A DNA stretch of 64,000 nt from Patiria pectinifera (taxonomy: Eukaryota; Echinodermata; Asteroidea; Valvatida; Asterinidae). The position numbers and the translations under genes are program-made. A model generated the notes under the pieces. That model made no database searches. It was not told where the DNA came from and worked only from the letters and a program-made list of their open reading frames with translations. The DNA is taken from contig CM057149.1 in assembly GCA_029964075.1 (NCBI GenBank), forward strand, positions 17,808,197-17,872,196, given 5' to 3'. Within the stretch, counting starts at the first letter, position 1; each line of letters begins with the position of its first letter. Of the stretch, positions 35,111 through 47,839 are shown piece after piece.

Positions 35111-36419
35111 ATTAATTCAAGTATCAAGATTAAATGTTTAATTCCATATGGAATATTATTGGCACAAAATGAGGACATCTTCTTAGAGGATATCTGAAAA
35201 ATACGACTTGAAAATTGTTAGGGGATAAGTTGCGGTTCAATTGCACTACATTGCGAATTTAAAAAACGGTTTTAGTGATCTTTAAGGGTCTAGAATCACA
35301 GGAAGTACGTTTGGCGTTGGTCAAATAATGATAGCGGTCACAATGTTTAGGAATGGTTTATCCTTTTTGTTGGTAAGGTTTCTCTCAATTTAGCAAACAG
35401 TAACTATTAAGGTAATTCCAAACAGAATTATCTAACAGCTTTACCTGTTTTATTTTACCAGGACAGCTCCATAAGTTGTCAAAGAACCAACGTGGGGTTT
35501 TTTTTTTTTTTGTTTTTTTTTACGGTGGGATAGGGTATGAAATATCTTTCGAGTTGTAAATCCAATGCGCACCGTAGTATGAAATTTTAAATGGTAAATG
35601 CACTTTTTCTTAATATTAGATAACGTTACTCTACCTGACATTGATGTGAAATTGATGCGTTGGCTAATTCAAACACAATGTTAACACTTTACAGGAAAGC
35701 GTGCAGGCAGCTGATATTTCGACCAACCCCCGCGTTTGGCGAGAATTTGGGCAACAGGTGCCATTTTCTTTTACAATGCGGGCCTCATTAAACATCATTC
35801 TCTCAAAACGAGGCCGGCATCGATAGCCTGATCCCACAGAGACGTGTTCACCTGCCGAGAAAGTAATATCAAAATAACGTTCACCTTTGATTGCCAAACA
35901 CCTGAACCAAAGGGGAGAAAAGGGTCCATTTTATTTCATTACATTGTGTATTTGGTGTAAGGCATTAAAAAGGGAGCAACTCGATGAGCTTGTTTGCGAA
36001 CTGTGCCCTGTATCACGTGACATAACGGCCACTTCAGGGCGTCCATACGGCACCAGTCGAAATTAATACCATAGGTCGCCAGCGCGTAGACTCGCCCTGT
36101 GATAGTGACTTAATTAAGGCAAGATAACTCGGTTATAATTATTCGTGGCGATCGAAAAATAAAAGTATTTGTTTGCGGTACTCAGAACCTACAATGCATA
36201 AAGTATAAAGAATCTGTTGCAGGTTTGATTAAGTATATGTGATTATGAAATACGGTTTTGAAAGTCAAAACTTGATATCGTTTGTTTTCTTAAAACCAAA
36301 ATTCCATCTTCTATTTCACGAAAGACACTAAGTGTAGGTCACTATACAGACAACCAGCTAAAAGAACTCATTTCATACACTAAGACAATTATTCAGTTTT
36401 TGTGGACAGTTTGCGGCAG

Positions 36420-36593
36420 AATGGGGCGGATACTTAACTTTCTATTGGCATGTCCTGAGTTCTGCTGTATAGAGGTTGATCAGGCTGAGTTCGTATCAGT
36501 CGGTTGTCGCTTCTTGGTGAGTTCGTACGTGTGTTGTGTCACAGGTCGCTTCTACCAACTTCGTACCAAGAAAACACAGGATTCAAACATTTG
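36420..36593 (+). other. Probable 5' non-coding exon of peptide gene A
   Basis: This tract is conserved between the two peptide gene units (copy at about 47840-47998). Both copies end at the same place in a consensus donor (GTGAGT here, GTAAGT in the copy), sharing TTCTACCAA, TTCGT and CCAAG. Both coding exon 1 sequences have an acceptor upstream of the ATG, so a spliced 5' leader is expected. The exon's left end and the transcription start are unknown. Inference, needs transcript data. Confidence 0.4.
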
Positions 36594-37217
36594 GTGAGTG
36601 CATACTTTTCAACTTCAATTTGAGCAATCATTCATTTGTTTCCCCGAACAAAAACAGTATGGCAACTCTTAGTATACTCGACGTTAATACTTTCAATTCA
36701 ATTCAATACTTTCAACATTCATCATGTTTGGTGAGAAGTTGCCCGTAACGGTAGTTCGTAGTTTTGACCGACAGCTAAACTATTTGGCAAGAATGGGCAA
36801 GAAGATGAGCAAAAATTTCCCATTTTGTAAAACTGCAGGAAATCCAGATTTAAGAGGGATTTTTTTTTCATTTGCCTTTAGAACTGCATGCTTACATAAG
36901 TTATCGCAGTGCTTTTGTATTGCTGTTAAATGCCTTTCTAGCCAGTTTGGGCTATCGAATGTGGTGATAAAAATCGTTAACAGAAACACTGCCAGTGCAA
37001 AACCTTGGAGCAAGGTTATTCCCGTGTTTTACCAACATACAGATTACTCCGTGGAGTTCTCTGTGCAAACTTAGGCCTACTATAGACCATGTTACATTTG
37101 TTAACAAATTGGATGTTGTGGTCGCATGATGCCAGCTTGTAACAGACTGTTATCTTCCGCACTGCAAGTGTATCTCTTGAAAATATTGGTTTTAAAATTT
37201 GTAACAAAAACTGTTTA

Positions 37218-37923
37218 AATGTAGGGTAGATCATTTGTCATCTGTGCAGTTTGTTCGTTTGAAGCTCAAAATCTGAGGACGGGTGCTTAACAACTAACCT
37301 GATGAACTTTTGGCCTAGTGAATGCTGTATATATTTCGATAAAACAATATTCTAGGCTCTCGATTTCAATTCAAAAGTTGCCCAATCATGTTTTGGATTG
37401 CGCCCGAAATCAGCATCCGGGACATGTTCTCATTCAGCCAGTGGCGTAGCCAGGAATTTTTCAGTGGGGGGGGGGGGCCCGCTGGGGGGGCTGGAACATT
37501 TCATGGGGGCGTCACGTAGATCAATGATAATTTTTTAGAAACTCAATATCTAAGTGGGGGGGGGCAACTGGGGGGGGCGACAAGCTGTCGCCCCCGTGGC
37601 CGATTCCAGCTACGCGATGTCAAGCTCTAAATCGACGAATAAAAGCAACTGCGCGCGCGTGCGTCGTGTCAACGCTTGCGCCCCCCCATTCACGGATTCC
37701 CCCAATTACAAACCAACTTTTACTAACGGAAATTTCAAAAATGCGTCACATGATGCATCTTTGAGAATGGCATTCTTTTGTTGGTTTCCTCAAAAGGACA
37801 GCATGCCAGAAAGAATAATTTCACAGGGAGTTTATTGCCATCACTATCTTTAAACCACGTAAGCTTTTCAAGAATAATTTCGTCAGTTACTTATTGGATA
37901 GCTGCAAATGATATACTCTACCT
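37218..37923. mobile_element. TTAA-flanked family B MITE with a nested insertion
   Basis: TTAA at 37214-37217 and 37924-37927. Compared with the 21040-21555 copy it is split between TTCTCATTCAGCC and GATTCCAGCTACGCG by about 160 bases (37440-37602). That insert begins AGTGGCGTAGCCAGG and is full of G runs. CAGTGGCGTAGCCAGG-type ends occur in several DNA transposon families. The insert's target duplication was not resolved. Confidence 0.68.
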
Positions 37924-40284
37924 TTAATGTAGGCAAAATAACATGCTAAAGATGCTTAAATATTTCGGTTGCCCGGCGGTTGCCCGTTGCTATGACGTCA
38001 AATGTTACATGGTCTATGGATGAAAGTTGCTATATTGAACAAACAAAAAATATCCTGCCCTCTTTTTGACTTCCAGATATTCCATGTATTCTTTCTTTTT
38101 AAGTTGTATTCGATTTGTTAATTATCGTTTGGCCCGGACACAGTATTAAGTGTCACACTTATGTCTCCCAGCGTGGACGTGTCCGCTTTGCGGAAATATT
38201 TCTGTTGCTTTTTCTGCCTTAGAAGATTGGACATTTCGGTTTGCCTGCCTTTAAACTGTAACCACATTCGGCCGTAATTCTACGCACGAGAGCTTTATGG
38301 ACTCCACGTTATGGAGCTCGTTTGTCTTCAACCTATTTATATAGAAAGAGCTATTATCTTGTTATCGTCAGAAATATTTGTCCAGAATACGAATACACCG
38401 TAATGTACAATTTATGGAAGTAACTGTGCTCAAATTGACAGCTAGGGGCCGATTGTGGTTCACTTGAGGACAATTTGTAGAACCAGGGCAACAAAGGTGT
38501 CAGGGTGGCGTAACGTACTATGAAATATTCATTAAAGTTGCACATGGAAGATAATAAATCGATGAATGTTTGAGGTTCGAATTACTCCATTCGTGGTCTT
38601 TTATTCATAGGCAACTGACAGTGTCAGTGATTTGTTTCGAAAAAGCGTCTGACGCTGTGCCATAAACAATATCCGCGAATAGAATCAGCACAGGACAAGG
38701 AAAAACCTCAACTTTACGGGATTTGTTTTCATTAAGTAAGAATGTATATATTCCTCCGATGGTACTAACCATTCACCAACAAATTCTGAGTTTCCCCTTT
38801 GTACACTATGATACGCGGAGTGTGTTACGTAGGACAAACATTACATACACTGTGTGGACTTCCGAACAAAAGATGTCCACATAAACCAGGCAGCAGCGAC
38901 GTTGTGTGGACTTGCCCACGTCCACACAGGGGTTTCCCCTCTCTAGAAAACAAGTTTAGAGGCATTTGGGGGTTAGGTTTATCCGTGGCAAAATGAAGAG
39001 AAACACTAAAGGGAATAATAGGGGAAAAAATTGGGTTGAAAGAGTTTTCACAATTTGAGAAAAATTAGGTTTTTTTGACTGGTTTTTCTTAACTACACGA
39101 AAACAAAGGAATGTCCACACTAGGTATGTAAAACATGTGTGTGCCGGCGCGTGCAATGTTCATGATCCCGGATTGTTTTCTTAGCAACTTTAATCCAAAC
39201 ACTTTTTCATGGCCTTAGGGTTTTTCGACAAGTTTCCTAAACAGGTTTTGGTTTCAGTAGCTATTTCCTTTTTCTCTTAGCGTCTCCGTTAAGTGACCAT
39301 TGCAGCTATATAATTACATACACGAATCGAACCACCTATAAACTTGGTCAAATAGAAAGCACTCAGAGAGCGCAAACCTCCGCCAGGGCTAAACAATTTC
39401 CCACCATATTAGCAGTACACTATAGTGACGACTCTTTTTAACAATTCCTGGATCCAGACCCACATTCAGATCCCTACCAATCTAATAGTTTTGTACTTGC
39501 ATCAATGACCACACCTAAAAACATTTCATGCAAATCCGTCCATAACTTTTTGAGTTATCTTGTTAACAAACAAACAAACCAACAAACCGACCAACCGACA
39601 AACTAACCGAATCCGATGAAAACATGACTTCCTTGGCGGAGGCAATAACCAACCTTTGTCGGTCCTTTTTTGCGGCTTAAAGATTCCACCCTAAATATGA
39701 TAATTGGGCCATCATTAAATTTCAAGGGCACACTAATATAAATGAAAATGAAACTATTTACGAATCACTAATGGATCACATAAGAATACAGATGACAGAT
39801 TTCACAGTTGGTTACCTATCCAAAATGAAATGTAGTTTCTTCCAAACTTTCAAGAAATATAAAACGTTACATTACAACTTGAAGAAAACAAATGGAGTAG
39901 ATAGATAGAAGTATAGATCGCAGAAATAGTCCTGTCAATTATCGTGGTTGGTTATCTATCTCGACCAAAGGTCAGTTGTTGTTCTTTTCCAACTTATATG
40001 CAAAGTTCAACTGGCATTGTACAAATTTAGATAAAAGGCCTTGATTTTATCTGTATAATTCTCGTTAAAATTTGAGGAAATGGATTAAATCCGTTTTGCT
40101 TGATCATTTTAACGAGTGTTAAAAGCTATATGTCACAGCCGTTTGAATTAAAAAAAATATTTTTGTGTTATCGAAAATTAAAAGAGCGTTGTCAGTAGAT
40201 TCATTTCTTTCTGTTTTGCCAACTATCAGTTTCGACATATTTTTTTTGACAGTCACAAGACGTGCAAGCCATCTTTGTGCCACC

Positions 40285-40437
40285 ATGTTGTCCAGATTCT
40301 CAGTGACTTCGCTTGGTTTTACCTTGCTTGTTTTGACGGGAGTCTGTTTCGCCTGCTCTTCGGCGCAATTTGACAAAAAGGAGTGCAACGACCGACCCAG
40401 GCCTTATTCGCAACTCATGTCCCGTACAGGATTTAGG
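40285..40437 (+). CDS. Eight-cysteine secreted peptide gene A, exon 1 (signal and pro-region)
   Basis: Fifty-one codons from an ATG in good context (GTGCCACCATGT) to a GTGAGG donor, phase 0. The signal peptide is residues 1 to about 27 (VTSLGFTLLVLTGVCFACSS), followed by a short charged pro-region (FDKKECND, PRPYSQLMS). An acceptor TTTTTTGACAG lies 24 bases before the ATG, implying an upstream non-coding exon. Exon 1 of gene B is clearly homologous (SVTSLGF and CF-CS-AQ words) but diverged in the pro-region. Gene A has an extra pro-region cysteine that gene B lacks. Product family not recognised. Confidence 0.82.
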
Positions 40438-40599
40438 GTGAGGAAATAAGCTTTGAAAATAAAATAAAATAAAAAAATTAAAAACCTACCGTTCTATATT
40501 TCATGATGTACAAAATTATAATTAGTGTATCAATTGCGGCTGAGGGTTATCTTTTCTGTGAAACAGAAGCTTCTCTGTTTACTACTATTCCACTAATCA

Positions 40600-40915
40600 A
40601 AGATCCATCGGCGCCTCTCTGCTTCAATTATCGATAATTTATCATTGATCTATTATCCTATAGTGTATTACCAATTAGCAATTATGGATCGTTGATTATC
40701 GATAATCAGGCATCGATTGTAAATTATCGTTAATCAATCATCGATCGTAAATAAACGATACTCATTCGTCCATCGTAATTTGTTGATATACTCAAGTGTC
40801 CATCGTTAATTGTCGATACTCAATTATAGATCGTTTATCATCAATATTCAATTATTGATCTTAAATCAGCAATGACCAATTACATGTCATCAATCCCTAG
40901 TCCATTGATCAAAGT
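40600..40915 (+). repeat. Degenerate ATCGAT-rich repeats in the intron of gene A
   Basis: Multiple variants of TATCGATAATC, TCATCGATCGTAAA and CGTTAATTGTCGATACTCAA follow each other at about 25-35 base spacing. The homologous intron of gene B has a related array at 50985-51310. AT-rich with many short palindromes. Confidence 0.6.
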
Positions 40916-41146
40916 TGGAATGTGTGGGTCCACAGCAATTCTCACTGATGGGATTTTAATTTTTAAGTGGTTTTTCCAAACTGGTCAGATTGTGAAGAAT
41001 AAAAGCCCTCTTTTGTACCCTAAATAGTAGGGAACTTCAAATAATTCCCTTTTTATTTTGAAAAAAAAAGGGAAAAAAGAAATAAGTTATTGTCCAATTG
41101 TAGTAAATTTGCTGTCCATGAGATAGATTTTTTGCGTCGGAGTGTA

Positions 41147-41295
41147 AAATCAAATTAGGTTTTGCCCTTCACCGACGTATAAACACTAAATACTCAGTGT
41201 GTTACCTCCCGAGTGAAAGTTGGGGGGGGGGGAATCACTTGGTGGGACTCGAACCCACGACTTCCTGCTTTCTAGTGCAGATGTCTTACCACTGG
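41147..41295. repeat. Truncated copy of the tRNA-like inverted-repeat element
   Basis: Starts CAAATTAGGTTTTGCCCTTC and contains TCAGTGTGTTACCTCCCGAG and CCTGCTTTCTAGTGCAGATG, as in 22430-22708. It breaks off after GTCTTACCACTG. It lies in the intron of peptide gene A. Confidence 0.6.
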
Positions 41296-41396
41296 TGTCA
41301 CAATCCATTGGATGATTGCTTAGATATTAACCAGCTTTCCAATCACTAAATTAAACCATCGCCTTGTTCATTCTTCTCCCTTCCGATCTCATTCAG

Positions 41397-41552
41397 GTCC
41401 GCCAGAAGTGCTCCGCGCAAGGCTCATCGTGCAACCCATCTAGCACCCTATGCTGCGGCAATATGGGTTGCTATAACTACGAAGGAGGGCGCTGTGACTA
41501 CCCCCTGGAAAACTGTATTTGCCGAAACCGTGACTTTATGGTTGAATGGTAG
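41397..41552 (+). CDS. Eight-cysteine secreted peptide gene A, exon 2 (mature peptide)
   Basis: Exon from acceptor CATTCAG to TAG, completing a 102-residue prepropeptide. The mature part starts near QKCSAQGSSC, after Arg-Val-Arg, a possible processing site that would leave an N-terminal Gln. The cysteine frame is C-x6-C-x6-CC-x4-C-x7-C-x6-C-x-C, ending CICRNRDFMVEW. The first half matches the inhibitor-cystine-knot (knottin) spacing found in many animal defence and venom peptides. The x7 gap differs from the usual x1. Function is unknown: antimicrobial, signalling or toxin-like roles are all possible, and none is shown. Confidence 0.85.
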   Translation, partial: VRQKCSAQGSSCNPSSTLCCGNMGCYNYEGGRCDYPLENCICRNRDFMVEW

Positions 41553-41657
41553 ATCCGGATAACCTTAGCGCAGTAGAGTTACAAACTGTGGACGGCATTG
41601 TGCCATTTGAAGAAAAAAATCAGTGTGTTTACTGTAAGACGTATAAGTTTTGCTTCT

Positions 41658-41803
41658 TTAAAAGGTACATGCGATCATTTGCTTTTTGTGCATTTTTCTT
41701 CGTTTGAAGCAACAACATTGTTCTAAATCTTAAGAAGGAGAATGGCAACTTACCTGATGAAGTTCAGCTCAGTGAATACTATGCATTTTTGGGTGAAACA
41801 GGG
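41658..41803. mobile_element. Truncated family B MITE
   Basis: Retains TCGTTTGAAGCAACAAC and TACCTGATGAAGTTCAGCTC of family B, then stops abruptly near 41803. Lies 3' of peptide gene A. Confidence 0.5.
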
Positions 41804-44800
41804 GAAACGTACCCACAGTTTTTGGGGTTTCTTTTAACTGTGACCAACCAATCACTAATTAATTCCCCTTTATAAATACTTTTTCAGTCAAAGAGTCAAA
41901 AAAGTCAACAAAAATAAATTTCTAACGATTTTGTTCAATAATTTCAATTTATATTTTATTAAACACCCCTCTAGCTATGTTATGGTTTGTGCCTCTTGCG
42001 ATTAGTCGTAAAAAACTCCTTATATGGATATTGGCAGGCGCATGGCGCGTACTGCGCGATGTCGCGCAGAACGCAGCTGTGTCAGTGTAGTGTGAATTTG
42101 GGACTATGAAATGTTACTGACTAGTTGGTAGTACTGTGCAGGATTTGTGAACGGTCAACCAATAAAAGGGTAAAAGGGACCAGATTTTATAGGAGTCCCA
42201 ATTTCATGTGACACTAGAAAAGCGTTTTATCAACCGTTTAAGACCGGCAGCATGACAGGCTCAGGGCCAATAGAAATGTCTGAGGTATTTATGAATGAAT
42301 GTTTTCTTCTGAACGCCAACTCAGGAGGAATAATTTCGCATGATATTTGGTACCAGTCCCACTTCCAGCATTCCTTTTCGTTAAATCAGGCAATTACAAC
42401 TGATCCTTCGTGCCTTTCAAGGATGCTGTGCTTTTTTCTCGCAATATTGCTTTTACCGGTGTTGCTAGAATCAAAAGGATTTTTGTTTTTCAGTAATTGA
42501 ATTATTTAGTTTGGAACGGGGCATAATGAGGAGAAAAGATCGGTGCTTAGTAAAAGGGAGGAGTCTTCATCCGGAAAAGGGGCTGAAAATTGCCATCGAA
42601 CAAAACATAGAGCCATATTCATATTTTTTTAAGAGAACTTGGTTCATTTGTCACTCAGATATTTTTCCATAGTTTTCGATTATCTAGTCGATATTGCACT
42701 GATTTTGAATGTAATACAGTCACGTTTTGAAATAATTTTATTATGATGACTGTTGTTATCTCAGAGACTGGAAATCAAAATCACCTCACCCAACTTTGCA
42801 AAATTTCACGATTGGTTATACATAATGAATGTGCTGATTGCCAATTAACGTGCCACGTTTCTGTCGTTGGGAGGGAAGTCCGATCTGGGTTTTTTTCACC
42901 TATTCTTACTTAAGGGTCATCTATTCCAACGGAACTATTAAGAAAGCTTGGCAGATATTAAAGTTCCTTCTGATGACATCTCCCTGACTGTTTTCCCCCA
43001 TTAATGAGAAAATTCTCTTCTTAAAAGTTCCCGCATTTCTTTAGAAAACGGCGAAGACGCCGTAAACGCCACGGGGTGCTTTTTACCCTGTTTACGGCCG
43101 CTTCTTAATTGCATGCGAGGATGTCATAGCGAACCGACCCGTGCCGGTTTTTGTGGGGTTTTTTTATCTAACTGTTTTGTGCTGCAAAATGAAACTACCG
43201 CACCAACTCGTGGTAAATAACCATTTAATTTTCCGGTCCAGATGAAGCAGCAGCTTTGTGTAATAATGCGTGAAATTCGTGGACTGCACCGCGAGTTCCT
43301 TACGTGTCACTTCAGCCGCTATTTAGGTCGAGATGTAAAAGGTTTTTGAGTAAAACAAAGAAGTCGGGGACAGTGTTGATGTTAAGAAAAGGAGGGAATT
43401 AGGTTTATAGACAGTACTGGTCGATGAAGAACTGTTTGGTATGGGGGGTTCACATCGGTTATGGGTCAATGTCCATAGCTGACCCGGCGCGATGTCATTG
43501 TCGGATCCAGGAGGGCCAACGGTGGCCATGATGCCAACACCTTTGCGTATCTATCTCCCTCGCAAACCATCAGCTACACATTTACTTTTAATATTACAAT
43601 GTGGAAATAGCGCACTCAATACCCTTCCCCTTTTTGAAACAAACACTCGAGCCATTCCCCCCCCAAAAAAAAAAGGTGTCTGGATCCGCCCTTGCCTAGT
43701 GCCCTATATACTTTCATTAATTTGCCAGTTGCAAAATTCAGCCAGAAATTGAAATAAACTTGTTGCAGCTTCTGAAGAAAATTTAAACCAGAGTCAAGTT
43801 GTCGTTCGTGATAAATGTTTATTCTGGTTTTCCAAAAGAGCAACACGTATAGGAGTATAAACTGAAATGTATTTTGAAGTTTTAGCAAAAACCACTAAGT
43901 GCACTCGACTGAATCACATTGATATTGTTACAAAGTACCGATAATCGGAAACTCATCTTGGACCTATTTTTTAATCTCATTTCAAATAAGCCACAACAGT
44001 AACTGTAAAATGCATATAGGACTTTTTGCTTTTCATGCATTTTGTGTCGTTTCCAATAATAACACCACTCAAAATCCACTGAAAAAAAATCCAAAACTGA
44101 TTGATCTGTGGAAGTTTCAGCTCATTGAAAAAATACACTTTTCAAAGAAAACAGTGGAAAACCATGCACATCCTTATGATCACGAATACGATTCCGTCAA
44201 TAGACTCTGCATTTCCAAGAATCAGTCAATTGACTGATCGTTGGAAATCGCCTATAATTTCTTTTAAATGACAGCAAGCTAGTCAAAATAGTTTCACGGA
44301 GTGTTTAGTACCAGTATATATGCTATTTAAAGAGGTTGTGGAATGCTCGAAGACATTTCCGTCGTTTTTCGGGTATATGTAGCCTAAGGTTTGATGAAAT
44401 AAAAACGACTATTGTGTCTGTCATGAAATGAATACAAAAGGTACTTTTGAGAGCTGTTTTTCAGGTCCTGTTTCGACCCGAACGTGCAATTTGTGTAAAA
44501 GTCGTCGTTGGGGGCAGCAAACAAAACATAGTAAATCGTGATGTAATAAACAGGACTCGTTTATACTACGCTGCATCGGGATTGGTGACCAAACAAAGTG
44601 CCTTGTGATTGGTCAGGTGACACATCAAAGTGCCCAGTGATTGGTCTGTCTGATGCTTTTCCTGAATTCAAAATGGCAGCCTCAAACAAGGCGTTTGTGA
44701 CAAGGATGTTTCCCAAATTGAAGGTGAAATTTCTCTTTTCTTCCAAAAGGTATATAAACCTAACCACCACCATTTGTATTTCCAATTCCCACTGAAGCCT

Positions 44801-45929
44801 ACAGGGTTGCATAAGGCAGTTTGAAGACTGTTTTGGCGGTGAAATCTGAAGATTTTGATTGGGGGTACGAGCGAAAATGGTAAAAAAAAGTTATTAGTAT
44901 GTACCTATAGGACTCTACTGTCGCCCGACCATGTACAAATGTTTAAAAGGGCGAATCGTAGAGTCCTAGTTACTCGGACTACTCTTCAACATAATTATTG
45001 CCGTAAATATAAAACGCACCGATTTTTTTTCGATGAATAATTCAAGCTGTGGTCAAGACTGCTGTTCATTTTTATCCCGGTATAGATGAATATCAACTTG
45101 GAATTGAAATCGAGGCAGTCGGTGCTAAGCCAATGTCAGTGGTGTAGCCAGGGAGTGCAGAGTGGCAGTTTGCAACGGGGCCTGGAGATCTTAAAAGCAA
45201 AACCGGGACGCTGACAGAAGCATATTCGGAAAAGTTAAAATGAGTTAAACGGGATGAAAACTATACTTTGCAACCGGGCGGGGCAAACAAAACCCTGGCT
45301 TCACACCTGGACAATGAATTACATCAAGGACCGTTTCTTTTTAAATCCTCTGAACAAAAGACAACACTGGGGACCTCGGTTTCAGTGCCACTTTGAAGTT
45401 CGTCAATCTTAGAGTGGTTATCTTGAAGAAACAAATTACAGCATCATACGAATCGGAACACATTGTACACCAGCAATAAGCCAAATCGTAGTTTCGTGTG
45501 AGCAATTAATTGTGGGACAAAAATGTGGATGTTAACAAACCCACGTGATGCTGACAGCTAGCCGCCTATTGGACTATGATCGCGTGGCGCGTTTTGTTAA
45601 GGCGAGTTCGCACATGCGCGAGCGAAACCCCAATTTGGCTTAGGGCGTACAGACTTCAATACTAAAAGCCATCAACGTGTTCCATGCATCAGTTACCCCC
45701 ACACGTTCGTTGATACGAGCTCTGGCAATAATCGATTTAAATCTGATAAGTTAAAAAATAAATTTAAGTTAAGTAATTTTGATGGTCGTCAGCAAGATGC
45801 TAAACAACATCCAAATCAACCAACCTCTCCTAATTAAAAAAACATGAAATTGAAGGATTGATTCGTACGTCTGTATACTTCAGCCACGAGCCAAGTTTTT
45901 TTTTTTATTTGCGAGTCGATATGCGGTCG
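41804..45929. other. Intergenic region between the peptide units
   Basis: No gene is supported. Bases 42085-42220 are a copy of the 13360-13530 repeat. Bases 43650-43700 resemble a MITE end (CTGGATCCGCCCTTGCC). Bases 45136-45152 carry another CAGTGGTGTAGCCAGG word. The rest is AT-rich sequence without recognised features. Confidence 0.4.
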
Positions 45930-46210
45930 CGACCTAATTACTGATTGCTGAAATTGTGTTGACAACTTGAGCGCCTGTGCGTTGCGCCGAAATCGAGAGA
46001 AACCTGCATGGGCGCCAAATTAAGGAAGCGTAACTGATAGCAATGCCATGGCTTCGGAGAGACTCTATCAGCGAGGTAAGAGTGAAGACGGTTGGAAGAC
46101 GGGAAGGTTTCCAAGAGGATTGTTTACTACAATGTTGCTGATGCGTGTGTGTTAAACGGATATAAATTGGGAAAAACGAGATGCCTTCTATTTCCTCCAT
46201 CACTAACACT
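45930..46210 (-). repeat. Dispersed repeat, inverse copy of 29050-29340
   Basis: Complementary to the 29 kb copy (TTAAGGAAGCGTAACTGATA, GCAATGCCATGGCTTC, GATTGTTTACTACAATGTTG). A 91-codon open frame on the minus strand is not conserved in the other copy, so it is not called a gene. Confidence 0.55.
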
Positions 46211-46384
46211 CAGATTGAATCTTGAAGTGATGTTCAACTCCTCAGTCTAACCGAAATACAATCTGAAATTAAACAGGGCGCCGAATTGGTGGATTCTAAA
46301 TGCTCTGTGGAGCAATCTGAGGCAATTTCTGACCAAAAAAAACATATATATACCAATTCCATTTTTTTCTCTAGACATTATTTT

Positions 46385-46685
46385 TTAACCAACCGTTGGG
46401 CTGTTCACCTGTTAAGCAACAGTTAGTTAAAAGTAGTCAATTTACCCAACGATGGTTAAAATCGGGTAAATTAACCAGTATTTGGTAAAAAGACAACTTT
46501 TAACCAACTGTTGCTTAACAGGTGAACAGCCCAACGGTTGGTTGAAAAAATAGCCAACGTTGGGCAAAAAGTGCCCAACGTTGGGCGAACGTTGGGCAAA
46601 TTTGGACAATTTTACACAACGTTGGTTAAAATTTTAACCAACTTTTTTTAACCAACAAAATTTTAACCAGTGTTTTGAGAGTACA
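46385..46685. repeat. Large palindrome and AACCAACGTTGG word array
   Basis: AACCAACCGTTGGGCTGTTC at 46388 is inverted almost perfectly near 46556 (GAACAGCCCAACGGTTGGTT). The 17-base stems continue through CACCTGTTAAGCAACAGTTA. From 46550 the words TTGGGCAAAA, GCCCAACGTTGGGC and AACCAAC recur. A fold-back MITE is the likely nature. It joins a LINE fragment at 46689. Confidence 0.65.
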
Positions 46686-46688
46686 CGG

Positions 46689-46960
46689 GAAAGAACCATA
46701 GAGGAAGGCCAAAAAACACCTGGCAGCGAGACACAATGCCTGATGCGAGACAGATGGGATACAGCTGGAAGGAACTGGACAAGCTAGCAAAGAACAGACC
46801 AAGATGGAGGAGCTTTGTTGATGGCCAATGTGCCACTAGGCATCATTGTGGCATTAAGTTAGTAAGAAGGTGGCGCTTTTTCATCATTGATTTTGTTACG
46901 TATGTTCATAACAAAAGAGTTCATAATCTGCGTCATCATTGGCAGAATGTTAGAGCCTAA
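46689..46960 (+). pseudogene. 3' fragment of a non-LTR retrotransposon (LINE) reverse transcriptase ORF
   Basis: In frame it reads GKNHRGRPKNTWQRDT, MGYSWKELDKLAKNRPRW and RSFVDGQCATRH. The pattern GRPKxTWxR, then MGxxWxELxxxAKDRxxWRxxVxxLC is the conserved C-terminal end of ORF2 in many animal LINEs. The polymerase domain is absent and the 5' side abuts a MITE, so this is a 5'-truncated remnant. Confidence 0.7.
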
Positions 46961-47839
46961 TGATTACAATACTTCTTTTATGGGAAATAATTTCAGAAAA
47001 TTCTTAGTAGGCCCCAATGTTTCAAAGAATATTACTTCTTCTCAACTTACTTCCTCTCAAAATACCATTACATTCTATGAGCCCAATTTGTTTTTTATTT
47101 GTTTTTTTAGCAAAATCTGCGTGTCTATACAACTATGTTATCTTGGTTTTTATAAATTATTTTTTTAGATGGAGTCTTCTTTCGTATTTAGATTCACGAA
47201 ATGTAACTTGAAAACCTAGCAGTCCATTTACCACTCTAAGTGACACAACGGCGGCTCCAGGGCGTCCATATGGCATCAGTCGAATTTAATATCGTAGGCC
47301 GCCATCACATCAACACGCACTGTGTAATGGCAACTGGGTTTGGACAATTTAATTTTGTTATGATTATGCCTCGCATTCTGAAAAAAAAAATTGTTTGCGT
47401 TACTGAAATCTGCAATGCAGACGTTTCAAATAATTAATCTCTTTAGGGTGTGATTTCGGATGTGACAAATACAATTGCGGAAGATTTTATTTCGACAAAA
47501 CACGTCGTTTAACCAACCTGTTTGATACTGTGTATGTTTGAGAGTACCAATATATAGAAATGCCGGACAAAATCTTTTAACAAGAAGGTTCTTCAATACT
47601 ATTTCAGAATTTCTGGGCAAAATTATTTTAGGACAGAAATGTCTACACAGATTTGATAAACAACGTTTGTGTAGGTCAAAACCCGCTTTAAAAGTTGCCT
47701 TCAACACAATTTTGCATCTTGTAATTCATAAAATCAATTAATTGCTCTTCATCATAAAGCCTCCCTGTGAAGAAAAATAAACAGAGAGAATTTTCAGGGT
47801 TTTCTGCGGAAACTGTCTTCTGCAAGAGGGAGAAACTGA

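Larger units (their letters stand above)
36000..41560 (+). repeat. Tandem duplication unit 1 (peptide gene A)
   Basis: About 5.5 kb matched, in order and orientation, by 47240-52220. Anchors are GGGCGTCCATACGGCACCAG (36040), TTGTCCAGAATACGAATACA (38380), GTTGCACATGGAAGATAATA (38535), both peptide exons, and AAAGATCCATCGGCGCCTCT (40599). The copies differ by MITE insertions. Confidence 0.75.

Noticed and set aside
45934..46209. 91-codon minus-strand open frame
   Set aside because: The inverted copy at 29 kb does not preserve it, so it is repeat sequence.
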